Assembly: GCA_950097015.1 (NCBI GenBank)
Contig: CATNEN010000001.1
Location: 11,492,001-11,556,000 of the forward strand
Length of the DNA: 64,000 nt
Source: Macrostomum hystrix
Taxonomy: Eukaryota; Platyhelminthes; Macrostomidae
Direction of reading: 5' to 3'
The notes beneath the pieces are model-generated. The model ran no database searches. It was not told the origin of the DNA and saw nothing but the letters and a program-made list of their open reading frames with translations. The position numbers and the translations under genes were made by a program. Numbering within the stretch: the first letter of the stretch is position 1; each line of letters starts with the position of its first letter. Below are positions 62,560-64,000 of this stretch, piece after piece.

Positions 62560-64000
62560 CATGCGCATTGCGTTGCGTAAAAGTGTGGGTCCACAGTTTC
62601 GTAATAAGTTAAAAAGACCTGATTTCGCAAAAATCTTTAAAAGAAGAAAATACCAAATAGGTAACTAAAAAGCCTTTTGAAACTGAATAAAAAATGCACA
62701 TAAAAATGCTATTTTGTAACGTAAAAAGTCTTGCGTCCTGCAAAAATCTTCTATGGTGACTTTTTGGAGCCGTGAAGTGAAAAAACGTGCACATTTTTAA
62801 AGCTCTTGAACTTACTTTTTGAGTGGAAATTTTGAAAATCAGCACTTTATAAATTGTATAACAAAATATAATTGAATAAAGAAATAAGTTGCTTCAAAAA
62901 CTGAATTAAAATAATTTTTAAATAATCAAATTGTACATTTCAGTCGTTCTGTTTCATATGGTTTCTACAAGAAAATCAAATTCAAATCGGCTATGTTAAC
63001 AGTAGCATTCGAAATTTTTGTCGTACGGCAAATTTGACATAAAAATTTCAAAGCAACTTAACCAAGCAATCACTATCTAAATCTGAATTTTTTTCAAGCC
63101 TTTAATCTGTAGCTATTATATTCGCTTTTTACTCTATATATTAGTATCCTACCTTATAAATACTTGTTTTACAATATATTGTATTCTACAAGTACAACTA
63201 CAAGTTTTACTTGTAAATAATTCAATTGTTACATAGGCCTATTTTACATTGTAAGTGTAAGCTTATAGTTTTCTTTTAAATACTAACTGATGTATAGTAT
63301 TTGAATAATATTTTATTATTCAAACATTCTTTACTTTTATAAGGCGTAGATAATTAAGCAGAAGTGTTTATGTATTAAACAAGATTCTTAGCAGTTTAAT
63401 GCAATAATGCAGTTTTTAGATTGATAGTTGCTGAATTTTTACCAAACCAAAGCTCTTGGAATGCACCCTTTGCATTTTTGCAATTAATTGCCTTTTGGCG
63501 ATTTATAGTGCAATTTGGGCTGCAATGGCTGCAGAATTATTATAAGCAAAGCACTTACAAAACAAACCATTTGCCTGTTTGGCAATTAACTGCCTTTAGG
63601 CAATAACTACTGTGAGATTAGTTAAATGCTCAATGCTTTTTGTTTTAGGCATGGCAGTACTTTTCTCTCAACATTGATTTGGATATTGATTGATTGATTT
63701 GATTTGTTTTGCATTTTTAAAGCTACTATGTCTAATTATGGACTTAGCTAAATAATTAGCCTAGGCCTAGGCCCTACCTAATGTTGGGTAACTTGTATTG
63801 AATGGCAAAGCATTTCACTGCAAAGGCATATCTTGTGATTTCACATGGGTGTTAAAATATACATTTAAAATGCTTAATTTATTGGAAAATCTCATTTTAA
63901 TATAAAGACACAGTGAACAGAATCCGAGTATTAAAAAGTTTTTAAAACCTAACTATGTTGTTAATTATAAGACTTTTTTTACAGAAATTTTCAATTTATT
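62560..64000. other. AT-rich DNA to the window end
   Basis: No gene, SINE or array is recognised. It ends in AT-rich sequence that would fit intron or intergenic DNA. Confidence 0.45.

Overview
This is a metazoan nuclear window. It has spliceosomal GT-AG introns, the standard genetic code, GC-rich exons in AT-rich flanks, tRNA-derived SINEs, small foldback elements and about 25 minisatellite arrays. The gene set (chimaerin, galectin, MPEG1/perforin-2, SLC25A51, menin, CNOT6, TOX-like) points to an invertebrate bilaterian. A spiralian such as a flatworm or mollusc is my guess and is not proven by the sequence.

Plus strand, left half. The last exon of a chimaerin-type RhoGAP gene ends at 303. 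After 7 kb of repeats comes a 14-exon gene (7439 to about 22444) that I joined across phase-consistent splice sites. It predicts a protein of about 2,080 residues with five galectin-like domains: one at the N-terminus, then about 1,270 residues of low-complexity linker (S/K/Q/N rich), then four in tandem. Next is a complete 7-exon MPEG1 gene (25558-31401, 755 residues) with signal peptide, MACPF region, transmembrane segment and cytosolic tail.

Minus strand, right half. Reading from low to high coordinate there are SLC25A51 (mitochondrial NAD carrier, 3 exons, 286 aa), MEN1/menin (4 exons, 722 aa), CNOT6/CCR4 deadenylase (4 exons, 572 aa) and the C-terminal exon of a TOX-like gene. From about 57.3 kb to the end I see no coding exon, only a diverged SINE, a perfect hairpin, a 528-bp tandem duplication and AT-rich DNA.

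The most striking global pattern is that 14 of the 27 introns I could define contain a tandem array, often filling the intron from near donor to near acceptor. Nearly every array has its own private unit (12 to 52 bp). Most other long introns carry a SINE or a foldback element. Two tRNA-derived SINE families are present: family A (3 or 4 pieces) and family B (about 10 pieces). One B copy lies inside an A copy with a target-site duplication.

There is no operon logic here. The galectin and MPEG1 genes could both serve innate immunity, but that is inference. The very long reading frames that run through the arrays are by-products of repeat periods divisible by three and are not genes.
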